Below are positions 1 through 7,424 of a stretch of DNA of 63,824 nt, in pieces (within the stretch, counting starts at the first letter, position 1; every line of letters begins with the position of its first letter). The notes under the pieces were generated by a model. That model saw nothing but the letters and a program-made list of their open reading frames with translations, ran no database searches and was not told where the DNA came from. This stretch comes from Firmicutes bacterium UBA4881 (GTDB lineage Bacteria > Bacillota > DTU065). The position numbers and the translations under genes were made by a program. Location of the stretch: the NCBI GenBank assembly GCA_002399235.1, contig DHDH01000049.1, positions 1 through 63,824 of the forward strand. The letters run 5' to 3'.

Positions 1-1
1 T

Positions 2-37
2 TTGTTCAGTTTTCAAGGTTCGTGGCACGTTTGTGCC
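2..37 (-). promoter_or_regulatory. rrn-type leader: 5' hairpin plus boxA-like element
   Basis: Reading leftwards, a GGCAC/GTGCC hairpin (24-37) lies a few bases after the expected transcription start. It is followed by CCTTGAAAACTGAACAA (2-18), which resembles the conserved sequence found just before 16S or 23S genes in many Firmicute rRNA operons. Such leaders act in antitermination and RNase III processing. The assignment rests on resemblance; no rRNA bases are visible. Confidence 0.6.
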
Positions 38-48
38 GCAACATTATT

Positions 49-77
49 ATCTTATCACGCTATCTTATCCTTGTCAA
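49..77 (-). promoter_or_regulatory. strong sigma-A promoter, probably of an rRNA operon leaving the window
   Basis: On the minus strand TTGACA (72-77) is followed, after a 17-base spacer, by TAAGAT (49-54). It points left, off the window. The leader that follows has the hairpin and boxA-like sequence typical just upstream of Firmicute rRNA genes, so the promoter most likely drives a 16S-23S-5S operon that begins beyond base 1. The rRNA itself is not in view, so the target is inferred. Confidence 0.75.
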
Positions 78-298
78 CAATTTTTTATGCACATTGTTTT
101 TATTTATGGTTCGCAGTAGCGCGATATTTATACTATACAAGGATTTACCTACTACTGCAACTTGATAAATCCTGAAGCATGTTCGTTATAAGTCATTAAA
201 GGAAAACCTGACCATTTTGGCTCCTTCTTTCATATCATAACTAAGAGATGAAAGTCTTATTTCTTCCAGACTGGCAATTTTGATGGGAGGTTTAAAAT

Positions 299-895
299 AT
301 GCAATGGCTAGGAGGCCCTTCAGAACAATCTGCTACCAAAGATCCCACCCTCAGGCTATTAGAAGAAATTAAAGAGCAACTTAATCGCCTGGAAAAAAAC
401 ATGGTACAGGATAGGGATGAAACGGAAAAAGCAATAAAAGAGATACAATCACGCTTACAAAACCCTTTAAGCGAAATCTCAGTACCTAATATAGAACCAA
501 GTAATCCAGACCTAAAAAAAGATTTAGATCTGACAAATCTCCTTCCCCTGTTAGGAAACTCGGAAAATCTTTTATCAAGTCCTTTGCTGAAACTAATCCC
601 TCTTTTTTCAAACGATAAATACCTTAAGCTTCTTGATCTGATGCAAAAGGTCCAAAAGGGAGAATTACCTCCACCAAGTGAGCTTCTCCCAATCGCTAGA
701 GCCTTTTTTGGTGAAACAGTTACAGCGCAAACAAGTTCTAAAGTCCCCATGTTGCAAAACATGTCTAATCAGTTATATACAGTTAGATCTAACTTAGAAT
801 CTACTCTAGAGCGCTTAGATAACATCAACACAGAAGCATCCGCTTTACTAGAGTTAATCGAGTTATTTTCAGCAAAAAGAAGGCTGGTACCGTAA
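299..895 (+). CDS. hypothetical protein, coiled-coil N-terminus
   Basis: A 198-residue protein of no family I recognise. It starts at an ATG with a good GGGAGG site about 9 bases upstream. Residues 20-55 are rich in E, K, L and R with a heptad-like pattern, suggesting a coiled coil. The middle is Pro/Leu-rich with LLPLLG and PLLKLIPLF, and residues 150-190 look helical again. There is no signal peptide or membrane span. It stands alone between a leftward rRNA promoter and the convergent lysS gene. Its stop codon lies inside the loop of the shared terminator hairpin. The good start and full-length frame make it a real gene; the function is unknown. Confidence 0.75.
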   Translation: MQWLGGPSEQSATKDPTLRLLEEIKEQLNRLEKNMVQDRDETEKAIKEIQSRLQNPLSEISVPNIEPSNPDLKKDLDLTNLLPLLGNSENLLSSPLLKLIPLFSNDKYLKLLDLMQKVQKGELPPPSELLPIARAFFGETVTAQTSSKVPMLQNMSNQLYTVRSNLESTLERLDNINTEASALLELIELFSAKRRLVP

Positions 896-906
896 AGGTA
901 CCGCCT
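871..906. terminator. bidirectional terminator between the orphan gene and lysS
   Basis: GGCTGGTACC and GGTACCGCC form a stem (882-905) with one bulge. On the minus strand it is followed by TTCTTTTT, a good terminator for lysS. On the plus strand it lies at the end of the gene at 299-895, whose TAA (893-895) is in the loop. Confidence 0.8.
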
Positions 907-922
907 TCTAATTAAATACGCA

Positions 923-2419
923 TTATTCTCTTGGTCTCATATGAGGGAAAAGTATAACATCACGGATTGATGGAGAATCGGTAAGAAGCATAACTAAACG
1001 ATCTATACCTATTCCTAAACCACCAGTTGGTGGCATACCGTATTCTAAGGCTGTAATAAAGTCATCATCCATGACATGAGCTTCTTCGTTCCCTGCTTCA
1101 CGTTCTTTAAGTTGGTCTAAGAATCTCTCTTTTTGATCGATCGGATCATTAAGTTCAGAGAATGCATTAGCATGCTCTCTACCAACAATAAAGAGCTCAA
1201 AACGTTGGGTAAATCTAGGATCTTTTTCATCCTTTTTAGCTAAAGGTGAGATGGCTAAAGGATGTCCGAAAACGAAGGTCGGTTGAATTAACTTCTCTTC
1301 GCAGTATTTTTCAAAGAAAGCATTAACTACATGGCCATAACCCCAACTTGGTTCAATCTCTAAATTATGAGCTTTGGCTAGTTCCAAAGCTTCCGAATCT
1401 GACATTTGTCCAGAAAGGTCAATCCCTGCATATTCCTTAATAGCATCAATCATAGAGATTCGTCTCCAAGGTGGCGTAAGATCGATCTCTTGACCTTGAT
1501 AATTTATTTTTTGGGTACCAAGAACTTTCTCTGCAACATAGCTAACCATGTTCTCAGTAAGCTCCATCATACCCTTCATATCAGAATAGGCTTCATAGAG
1601 TTCAATCATGGTAAACTCAGGGTTATGTCTAGTGGATATTCCTTCATTACGAAAGACTCTACTCATCTCATAAACCCTTTCAAAACCACCGACTACAAGT
1701 CTTTTAAGGTGAAGTTCGAGAGCTATTCTTAAATAAAGAGTCATATCTAGGGCATTGTGATGAGTAATAAAAGGACGAGCTGCAGCACCACCGGCTAGGG
1801 TATGCATTACAGGTGTTTCTACTTCCAAATAACCACGTTCATCTAGATATTCCCGTATAGCTTTAATTATTTTTGTTCTTTTAATAAAAGTATCTCTTAC
1901 TTCAGGATTGACTATTAAATCAATATAACGTTGTCTATATCTAGTATCAACATCTTTTAGACCATGAAACTTATCAGGTAGTGGTCTAAGAGCCTTAGCT
2001 AAAAGAGTAGCTTCTAAGACTTCAACTGTAACCTCGCCGCGTTTAGTCTTAAACACTTTCCCTTTTATACCAATTATATCTCCCAAATCAAGAGATTGAA
2101 ATTCTTTATAATTATCTTCACCTAATAGATCGGCTTTAACATGAAGTTGAACCTTACCAGACCGATCCATTATATCGACAAAAGAAGCTTTGCCATGACC
2201 ACGAACAGCCATAATCCTTCCTGCCAATGAAACAGTTTGGCCTTCAAGTTTTTCAAATTGCTCAACTACATCAAGGTTGTCGTGGGTTTTTTCATAACGG
2301 CCACCCCAAGGGTTTTTTCCTTCATCTAGCATGGCCTTTAATTTGTCCTTCCGAACCTGCATATGCTCGGATATCTGTTCTTCACTAGTTTCATTGATCA
2401 ATTGGCGTTCGTCGCTCAT
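923..2419 (-). CDS. lysS: lysyl-tRNA synthetase, class II
   Basis: Charges tRNA-Lys with lysine in the cytoplasm. The 498-residue product has an N-terminal OB-fold anticodon-binding domain (about 60-150), then the class II catalytic core with motif 2 (FRNEGIST.HNPEFTMIELY) and the C-terminal motif 3 (GLGIGIDRLVMLLT). Length matches the usual 490-500. I chose the ATG at 2417-2419 (MSDERQ), which has GGAGG 10-11 bases upstream; the ATG at 2440 would add seven residues and has only a weak site. It follows greA by about 30 bases and is co-transcribed with it, a common pair in Firmicutes. Confidence 0.97.
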   Translation of the reverse strand: MSDERQLINETSEEQISEHMQVRKDKLKAMLDEGKNPWGGRYEKTHDNLDVVEQFEKLEGQTVSLAGRIMAVRGHGKASFVDIMDRSGKVQLHVKADLLGEDNYKEFQSLDLGDIIGIKGKVFKTKRGEVTVEVLEATLLAKALRPLPDKFHGLKDVDTRYRQRYIDLIVNPEVRDTFIKRTKIIKAIREYLDERGYLEVETPVMHTLAGGAAARPFITHHNALDMTLYLRIALELHLKRLVVGGFERVYEMSRVFRNEGISTRHNPEFTMIELYEAYSDMKGMMELTENMVSYVAEKVLGTQKINYQGQEIDLTPPWRRISMIDAIKEYAGIDLSGQMSDSEALELAKAHNLEIEPSWGYGHVVNAFFEKYCEEKLIQPTFVFGHPLAISPLAKKDEKDPRFTQRFELFIVGREHANAFSELNDPIDQKERFLDQLKEREAGNEEAHVMDDDFITALEYGMPPTGGLGIGIDRLVMLLTDSPSIRDVILFPHMRPRE

Positions 2420-2449
2420 TGGCCTAAAACCTCCAAACATCCTAACTCA

Positions 2450-2920
2450 TTAATTTACAGCTTCTATCCGATAAGCAATGTTGCCAGCAGGTGCTGCAAC
2501 ATGCACTACTTCGCCTTTACGACGACCTATAATAGCTTTCCCTACTGGTGATTCATTGGAAATTTTTGACTTTGCAGGATCTGCTTCGGTTGAACCTACC
2601 AAAGTAAACTCAAAGAGATCGTCTGTTTCGATGTCCTTGAGTTTTACTGTCGAACCAAGGGTTACACTTTCGGTTACTATTTCGGTGTCGATAATCTCGG
2701 CATTACGGAGTCTTGCTTCTAATTCAGCAATTCTACCTTCGACAAAAGCTTGTTCATTTTTAGCATCATCGTACTCTGAGTTTTCACTGATATCTCCAAA
2801 AGCAAGAGCTTCTTTAATACGCTCTGCTACCTCGCGCCTTTTGGTACGTTTTAAATAATCGAGTTCTTCTTCAAGCTGACGCAGTCCTTCTTGTGTCAAA
2901 AGAACTGGTTTTTCAGTCAT
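2450..2920 (-). CDS. greA: transcription elongation factor GreA
   Basis: GreA rescues backtracked RNA polymerase by stimulating transcript cleavage. The 156-residue product has the N-terminal antiparallel coiled coil (about 10-75) with the acidic tip sequence GDISENSEYDDAK, and the C-terminal FKBP-like domain (SPVGKAIIGRRKGE). I chose the ATG at 2918-2920 (MTEKPVLLTQEG) because it matches the family start and has an AAGGGA site; the open frame extends upstream to 3016 without support. It heads a greA-lysS operon with a leader of about 230 bases from a consensus promoter at 3157-3185. Confidence 0.96.
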   Translation of the reverse strand: MTEKPVLLTQEGLRQLEEELDYLKRTKRREVAERIKEALAFGDISENSEYDDAKNEQAFVEGRIAELEARLRNAEIIDTEIVTESVTLGSTVKLKDIETDDLFEFTLVGSTEADPAKSKISNESPVGKAIIGRRKGEVVHVAAPAGNIAYRIEAVN

Positions 2921-3118
2921 TGGATTCCCTTCTTTCCTAAAGGAATATCTACTTTCTCGTTTAATCATGGAATGATAAAAATCCACTAGACAGTTAAAAT
3001 CTAGTAGAATTATCATACAACCACTACAATGCTCTTCTGCTACTCAGTATATTATGGCCCAATGCAACCTTTTATTCATTAACTAAATATCATTAGCACT
3101 GTCAAGTGCATATAAAGC

Positions 3119-3143
3119 GGGCAGATCACTGGATAATCTGCCC
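3119..3143 (-). promoter_or_regulatory. 5'-terminal hairpin of the greA leader
   Basis: GGGCAGAT and ATCTGCCC form an 8-bp stem about 7 bases after the predicted start of the greA-lysS transcript. It is not followed by a clear T-run, so it is more likely a 5' stabilising hairpin than a terminator. Confidence 0.5.
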
Positions 3144-3156
3144 TTTGATGGCTTCA

Positions 3157-3185
3157 ATTATATATAGTTATATGCATATTGTCAA
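3157..3185 (-). promoter_or_regulatory. consensus sigma-A promoter for greA-lysS
   Basis: A perfect TTGACA (3180-3185), 17-base spacer and perfect TATAAT (3157-3162) on the minus strand. Predicted start near 3150, giving greA a leader of roughly 230 bases. Confidence 0.85.
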
Positions 3186-3350
3186 CACTCCCAAACTTTA
3201 GTAACTTATTGCTACAGAACTATTAAATAAAAACCAGCTCTCACTTGCCAAACTTCCTTTTCTCATAAGACTTTTCTTATCAATCTATACAGCTTTCTAT
3301 AAAAAGTTCCTTCTTCAAAAACACAATTTAATCATGCCCATTTTTCTAAG

Positions 3351-3382
3351 AAAAAAAGCAGTGACCATAATTAGGTCACTGC
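3351..3382 (-). terminator. terminator of the XRE/AAR operon
   Basis: A GCAGTGACC/GGTCACTGC stem (3358-3382) is followed on the minus strand by seven Ts (3351-3357). It closes the operon that ends with the acyl-ACP-reductase-like gene. Confidence 0.92.
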
Positions 3383-3419
3383 CATGATTTCGCATAACAC
3401 TACAAGTGTTAATAGTTCG

Positions 3420-4499
3420 TCAAGCAGAGGTTCTTTTTTTAGCTATTCTTTCTTTGAGTTGATTTATTTCCTCTTCTTTAACTGCTCTTTCAAAACTTCT
3501 TAATCCAGCTAGTTCAAAACCGTGTTTTTCGGCTAGCTTTATCATTTCTTCTACCTTAGCTACCTCTAAATCTCGGCCTAAACTATAATTCTCGTAGCGA
3601 CCTTCTAAAGCTAGGATCATGGTCTCTGCCATGCAGGCATAAGATGTTTTCGGTGGGAAGCCGAAATTAAAATTAAAATCAACATCTCCTGGCACAAGTA
3701 CTGCTCCACCTTCGAATACTAATACATCATCTCTAACCTCAGCTACCCTTTTAGAGACATCTCTTGGTCTAGCTACATCGCAAACGATAGCACCTGTTTT
3801 TAGATCCTCTGGCTCAATAACCGAATCAACGGCACTAGTAACAGTAACTAAAGCATCTAGTGTAGGTAATACCTCGTGAGCATCGGTGTGAAGCGAAACT
3901 TGACCTTTAGAAGATATTGCTTCTTTTAATTGTTCTAATTCGTGTTGCTTCCTACCGATAAGTGCTAGTTCACCTACTGAACCGGCTAATACTTTCGAAC
4001 AGGCTTTGCCAATTGAGCCATAAGCTCCCATTACACCAACCCGGCATTGGCTAAGATCGGTACCTAACTTATCAGCAGCCCATCTTAAACCTAATAATGC
4101 TGTAGCGACCGTATAGGTATTACCTGTTGTTACTGGTACATCAACATTTTTGGCAATTGTAATACCTGCATCGCCAACAACAGCAGTGTAAGCACCTAAC
4201 CCGACTATTTTAGCTCCTTGTTGAGCTGCCAGATTAACTGCATCAATAATCTTTTTAACAACAAATTTTTCTGGCAATTTAACCATCTGTTCTGTGGTCA
4301 AGGTGCAGGCTGTAAACCAGCCCTCTGCTTCTTTTCCTGTGGCTGATTTGATACCTGTAATATGAGATACCTCTTGAGGTCCGATTTTTTTCATTGTGGA
4401 AAGTACAAGCTTTTCGGGCAAAAAGTTAGCTAAGGGACCAAACTTTCTGCTAATATCACTAAAGGTTATCGGGTGAATAACAAACCCGAACTTTTCCAT
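3420..4499 (-). CDS. acyl-ACP reductase-like protein (fatty aldehyde-forming AAR family, usually labelled shikimate dehydrogenase)
   Basis: A 359-residue cytoplasmic protein that resembles the cyanobacterial long-chain acyl-ACP reductase along its length. Visible matches are TTGNTYT (125-131), a Rossmann nucleotide-binding loop (GVMGAYGSIGKA, 155-166), GGAVLVPGDVDF (264-275), and YACMAETMILALEG (287-300), where Cys289 falls at the position of the AAR catalytic cysteine. The tail ENYSLGRD...KHGF also matches AAR. The inferred reaction is NADPH-dependent reduction of acyl-ACP or acyl-CoA to an aldehyde; the substrate here is unknown. The ATG start has a GAGGTG site. It is last in an operon with an XRE regulator and a 'quinate dehydrogenase'-like gene, 12 bases after the latter. 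Confidence 0.75.
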   Translation of the reverse strand: MEKFGFVIHPITFSDISRKFGPLANFLPEKLVLSTMKKIGPQEVSHITGIKSATGKEAEGWFTACTLTTEQMVKLPEKFVVKKIIDAVNLAAQQGAKIVGLGAYTAVVGDAGITIAKNVDVPVTTGNTYTVATALLGLRWAADKLGTDLSQCRVGVMGAYGSIGKACSKVLAGSVGELALIGRKQHELEQLKEAISSKGQVSLHTDAHEVLPTLDALVTVTSAVDSVIEPEDLKTGAIVCDVARPRDVSKRVAEVRDDVLVFEGGAVLVPGDVDFNFNFGFPPKTSYACMAETMILALEGRYENYSLGRDLEVAKVEEMIKLAEKHGFELAGLRSFERAVKEEEINQLKERIAKKRTSA

Positions 4500-4511
4500 A
4501 AAATAGCACCT

Positions 4512-5414
4512 CTATTTCTGCAACCACAACAACCGTGGTTGGAAATTTAGTTTTTCAAGTAAATCAAAATACTCTTCTTCTGTTAGTTCACTCTTCTTGC
4601 CTGCTAATGCTACTAACATTGATTCCATAACATTAGTTCCAAAAGAACGTCCGTTTAACTCAGGAGTAGTAGTTACTAATAGTTTTACTCCTCGATTACG
4701 AAGATCTTCGAGATCTTCTTTTGTAGTTGTATTAGTAATGATAACTTTCCCTAAGAGGCTTTTAGGCATATGCTTTTTAATCATTAAGTAATCGCCAGCA
4801 ATAATGTCAGCCCAGGCATAATATTTGCCATATTTCTCTACAATATTATCCTGGCTTTTGCCAGTGGGGTATAGTACAGAAAAAGGTAGTCTGATAGCAA
4901 TAGGAGCAATTGCCCTGGCCACTTTGTCTAAGCTATTTAAACTATGAAGCGGTATACTAAGTCCTAGAGCAAACATAATATCGCCAATAACTATGTTATT
5001 AGTTAACTTTTCGATCTCATCAGCCATACCAAAACGGTCCATACCACATACTAATAAAACATTTTGATCTTTAAAATTAACAATACCTTGATTCTGTAGC
5101 TGTCTGATGACCCGGCGCTCAAGAGTATTTTTTAATCCACTACCATCAAGAATTGGTGTTTCTTTAGTCGCATTAAGAAATTTCCTAGAATCACCAATAA
5201 TGTAGCGTTTACTTTTAGAAAACAAATAAAAGTCAATACCGCCAAGACCAATAGCATCTACTTTTCCATCAAGGTTTTTAATAGTCTCAATTGCTTTGTT
5301 GATATCACCGTCTGTACCTATGCGTTTAAGTAAAAACTCCTCACCCATTACTTCGACCGTTGCTTCATGGTTTCGTTTTGATGATCCAATACTAACACTA
5401 ACTACCTGCTTCAT
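4512..5414 (-). CDS. conserved protein often labelled 'quinate 5-dehydrogenase', function unproven
   Basis: A 300-residue cytoplasmic protein. From memory, homologues in clostridia carry the label quinate 5-dehydrogenase, but I see no glycine-rich dinucleotide loop to back that. Conserved-looking parts are SVSIGSSKR near the start, RIGTDGD, GLGGIDFYL (57-65), VLLVCGMDRFGMADEI (119-134) and TTTPELNGRSFGTNVMES (248-265). No signal or membrane span. Its ATG overlaps the stop of the XRE regulator by 4 bases (ATGA), and the acyl-ACP-reductase-like gene follows after 12 bases, so the three are translated from one message and probably act on one metabolite. Confidence 0.7.
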   Translation of the reverse strand: MKQVVSVSIGSSKRNHEATVEVMGEEFLLKRIGTDGDINKAIETIKNLDGKVDAIGLGGIDFYLFSKSKRYIIGDSRKFLNATKETPILDGSGLKNTLERRVIRQLQNQGIVNFKDQNVLLVCGMDRFGMADEIEKLTNNIVIGDIMFALGLSIPLHSLNSLDKVARAIAPIAIRLPFSVLYPTGKSQDNIVEKYGKYYAWADIIAGDYLMIKKHMPKSLLGKVIITNTTTKEDLEDLRNRGVKLLVTTTPELNGRSFGTNVMESMLVALAGKKSELTEEEYFDLLEKLNFQPRLLWLQK

Positions 5415-5950
5415 TTAGCCTCCCCCTTCCGACGTATCTCGCGGATAAGTGATCTTATCTCATTGGCGTCTACCATAACATCCTCTTTAATCGGAGATTT
5501 ACCAATTTCAATTGTTAGTACCTGTTTACCAATAATTGATTCTGCAAATTGACCCCGGAAATTCGAAGCAAGGAAAATAATTGTGTCGAAGTTTTTTATG
5601 GTTTGAATTAGTTCGAGTAGATTGTTTACTAAAGTTGCTCCATCTGTATCGGAAACAAGATCCCAACGTTCTTTATCAGTGAGAAGATAAATAAATTCTA
5701 CGCCTTCTTCATAAGCGACCTTTTCTAATTCCTCTTTGTTAGCAACTGGAAACCCCACTAGGGCAATTTTCCCACCTTTATGCACCTCACCAAGGGTTTC
5801 TAGCCTGGAAATAAAGGTGCGATCTACATCGAGATATTTAGCTACATCGGTTTGGGATAACCCGCTCGCACGCATCTTCAGAATGTCATCAATACGACGA
5901 ACCACTTTATCACGATCTATAAGTTTTTCGCCGATACGAATCAATCGCAT
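5411..5950 (-). CDS. XRE-type helix-turn-helix transcriptional regulator
   Basis: A 179-residue protein. Residues 15-45 form an HTH of the Cro/C1 type (MRASGLSQTDVAKYLDVDRTFISRLE split by one turn). The remainder (55-165) looks like an alpha/beta domain (IALVGFPVANKEELEKVA...EFIYLLT) that may sense a ligand. I chose the ATG at 5948-5950 (MRLIRIGEKL) with an AGGGGAG site; the frame continues upstream without support. It is first in the operon. A 28-base palindrome abuts its promoter and is a candidate operator for its own control. Confidence 0.8.
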   Translation of the reverse strand: MRLIRIGEKLIDRDKVVRRIDDILKMRASGLSQTDVAKYLDVDRTFISRLETLGEVHKGGKIALVGFPVANKEELEKVAYEEGVEFIYLLTDKERWDLVSDTDGATLVNNLLELIQTIKNFDTIIFLASNFRGQFAESIIGKQVLTIEIGKSPIKEDVMVDANEIRSLIREIRRKGEAK

Positions 5951-6008
5951 ACCGTGCTCCCCTTTATTTTTCCCTCCATATTTTGTGCACACTTCTGTGA
6001 ACAGATAT

Positions 6009-6063
6009 ATTTTACCAAGGCTACTTTTAAAAGTCAATGAACCCCTAGTCCTAGGGGTTCATT
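6009..6063 (-). promoter_or_regulatory. promoter of the XRE operon abutted by a 28-base palindrome
   Basis: TTGACT (6032-6037), a 17-base spacer and TAAAAT (6009-6014) form a promoter on the minus strand. Directly upstream, AATGAACCCCTAG and CTAGGGGTTCATT (6036-6063) make a perfect inverted repeat with a 2-base centre. It overlaps the dusB stop and the -35 edge. It lacks a proper T-run, so it may be an operator for the XRE protein, a dusB 3' hairpin, or both. Confidence 0.6.
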
Positions 6064-7007
6064 AAAAAAATAATCTCTTTTAAGTCAGCTAGTGTAGAAA
6101 TATTATTAAGTCTGTGTCTTAGAGTCCTAGCTTGGGGTTGTCCTTTTAAATACCAAGCCATATGTTTCCGCATCTCCATCATGGTAGTTCTCTCATCTCT
6201 ATAGGTAAGCATTAAAAGAGCATGACGATAAGCTGTCTGTAGCTTCTCCCTAAAAGAAACTGGCTCAATCTTTCGCCCGTCTTCTAGTGCTAAGATCTCC
6301 TTAAATATCCAGGGATTTCCCATAGCTCCTCTACCGACCATAACTATGGCGCAGCCTGTTTCTTTTTTCATTCTTAGGGCATCTTCGGCTTGCCAGATGT
6401 CACCATTACCGATAACCGGAATCTTTACAGCCTGAACTACCTCGTTAATAGCCTGCCAGTCAGCTTTTCCACTATAAAATTCGTCTCTTACCCTTCCATG
6501 TACCGCAATAGCACTAACCCCAACTTCCTCTAACTTTTGGGCCAGTTCTACATGGACAAGGGAATTTCGATCCCAACCCAATCTGATCTTGCAAGTAACA
6601 GGAATTTTTACTGTTTTCACTACGGCATCAGCAATCTCTACTGCTAGAGGCAGATTTTTTAGTAGGGCTGAACCTTCATTGTTTTTAACAATCTTTGGTG
6701 CTGGGCAGCCCATATTTATATCAATAATATCTGGGCCAAACTCTTCGGCACAAATTTTGGCTCCTTCAGCCATAACCTTAGGTTCTGAACCAAATAATTG
6801 GGCAGCAATAGGTCTTTCTTTAGGATCTATAATTAAAAGCCGGCGAGTTTCCTGGCTTTGGTACGTAAGAGCTTTAGCACTTACCATCTCTGTGACAACA
6901 AGGCCTGCTCCTTGTTCTTTACAAAGTATGCGAAAAGCTCTCCCTGTTACCCCAGCCATAGGAGCTAAAGCATAGGTGTTCTCTAGGTCAACTGTGCCAA
7001 TTCTCAG
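6051..7007 (-). CDS. dusB: tRNA-dihydrouridine synthase B
   Basis: FMN enzyme that reduces uridine to dihydrouridine in tRNA. The sequence shows the TIM-barrel signatures APMAGVTGRAFR, DINMGCPAPKIVKNNEGSALL split by one residue, the catalytic Cys in NMGCPAPK, HGR and GNGDIW, and GRGAMGNPW. The first methionine-type codon (TTG, 7022) lies in the T-run of the rpmE terminator and has no ribosome site. The family usually begins MRIG or MFKIG, and here CTG-AGA-ATT-GGC at 7007 reads (M)RIG with GGAGGTG about 6 bases upstream. I therefore place the start at CTG. dusB sits directly behind the rpmE terminator and has no obvious promoter of its own. Confidence 0.9.
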   Translation of the reverse strand: MRIGTVDLENTYALAPMAGVTGRAFRILCKEQGAGLVVTEMVSAKALTYQSQETRRLLIIDPKERPIAAQLFGSEPKVMAEGAKICAEEFGPDIIDINMGCPAPKIVKNNEGSALLKNLPLAVEIADAVVKTVKIPVTCKIRLGWDRNSLVHVELAQKLEEVGVSAIAVHGRVRDEFYSGKADWQAINEVVQAVKIPVIGNGDIWQAEDALRMKKETGCAIVMVGRGAMGNPWIFKEILALEDGRKIEPVSFREKLQTAYRHALLMLTYRDERTTMMEMRKHMAWYLKGQPQARTLRHRLNNISTLADLKEIIFLMNP

Positions 7008-7020
7008 AAAGTTCACCTCC

Positions 7021-7054
7021 AAAAAATAAGGCAGGCTTTAATTGCTTGCCTGCC
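7021..7054 (-). terminator. rpmE terminator that abuts the dusB ribosome site
   Basis: GGCAGGC and GCCTGCC (stem within 7031-7054) are followed on the minus strand by TTATTTTTT. The dusB GGAGGTG begins immediately after the T-run, so dusB expression probably relies on read-through. Confidence 0.85.
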
Positions 7055-7060
7055 AAATTC

Positions 7061-7258
7061 TTATAGATTGTACTTTTTCTTGAAACGCTCAACACGACCG
7101 CCTGTGTCAATAATCTTTTGCTTACCAGTATAGAAAGGATGGCATTTAGAACAAATATCAACACGAAGCTCTGGCTTGGTAGAACCGGTTTCAAAGGTAT
7201 TTCCACAAGCACAAACAACTTTAGCCTGGAAATACTTTGGATGTATATTCTCTTTCAT
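7061..7258 (-). CDS. rpmE: 50S ribosomal protein L31
   Basis: A 65-residue ribosomal protein of the zinc-binding L31 type: it carries CACGNTF and CSKCHPF, giving the four Cys-type zinc ligands, and the family start MKENIHP. The ATG at 7256-7258 is the true start; a longer open frame to 7456 is an artefact. It is monocistronic, with a terminator just after the stop. In zinc shortage such C+ forms are replaced by a C- paralogue in some bacteria; none is visible here. Confidence 0.97.
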   Translation of the reverse strand: MKENIHPKYFQAKVVCACGNTFETGSTKPELRVDICSKCHPFYTGKQKIIDTGGRVERFKKKYNL

Positions 7259-7424
7259 GGAATTCACCTCGTCTTCCAATCTCGGACTAGCGACTTTTAT
7301 TTTAGCACAGTAAAGGTATATAATCAAGAAAGACCAAATAAACAAAGAATAAAAATTAACCTTTGTTAGTAGATACAGATTTATCTTAGTTATTTGACCT
7401 AATTTAACGCTGGAGGCGATTGTT

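Larger units (their letters stand above)
2921..3350. other. 430-base intergenic region upstream of greA
   Basis: No gene seen. It holds the greA-lysS promoter (3157-3185), the hairpin that follows it (3119-3143), and a second weaker promoter-like TTGACA on the minus strand at 3100-3105 within a small GCACT/AGTGC inverted repeat. The left part (2921-3090) would be untranslated leader of greA. Confidence 0.6.

Noticed and set aside
4512..5414. Accepting the label quinate 5-dehydrogenase
   Set aside because: No dinucleotide-binding loop or shikimate-pathway context is visible; the label looks inherited.
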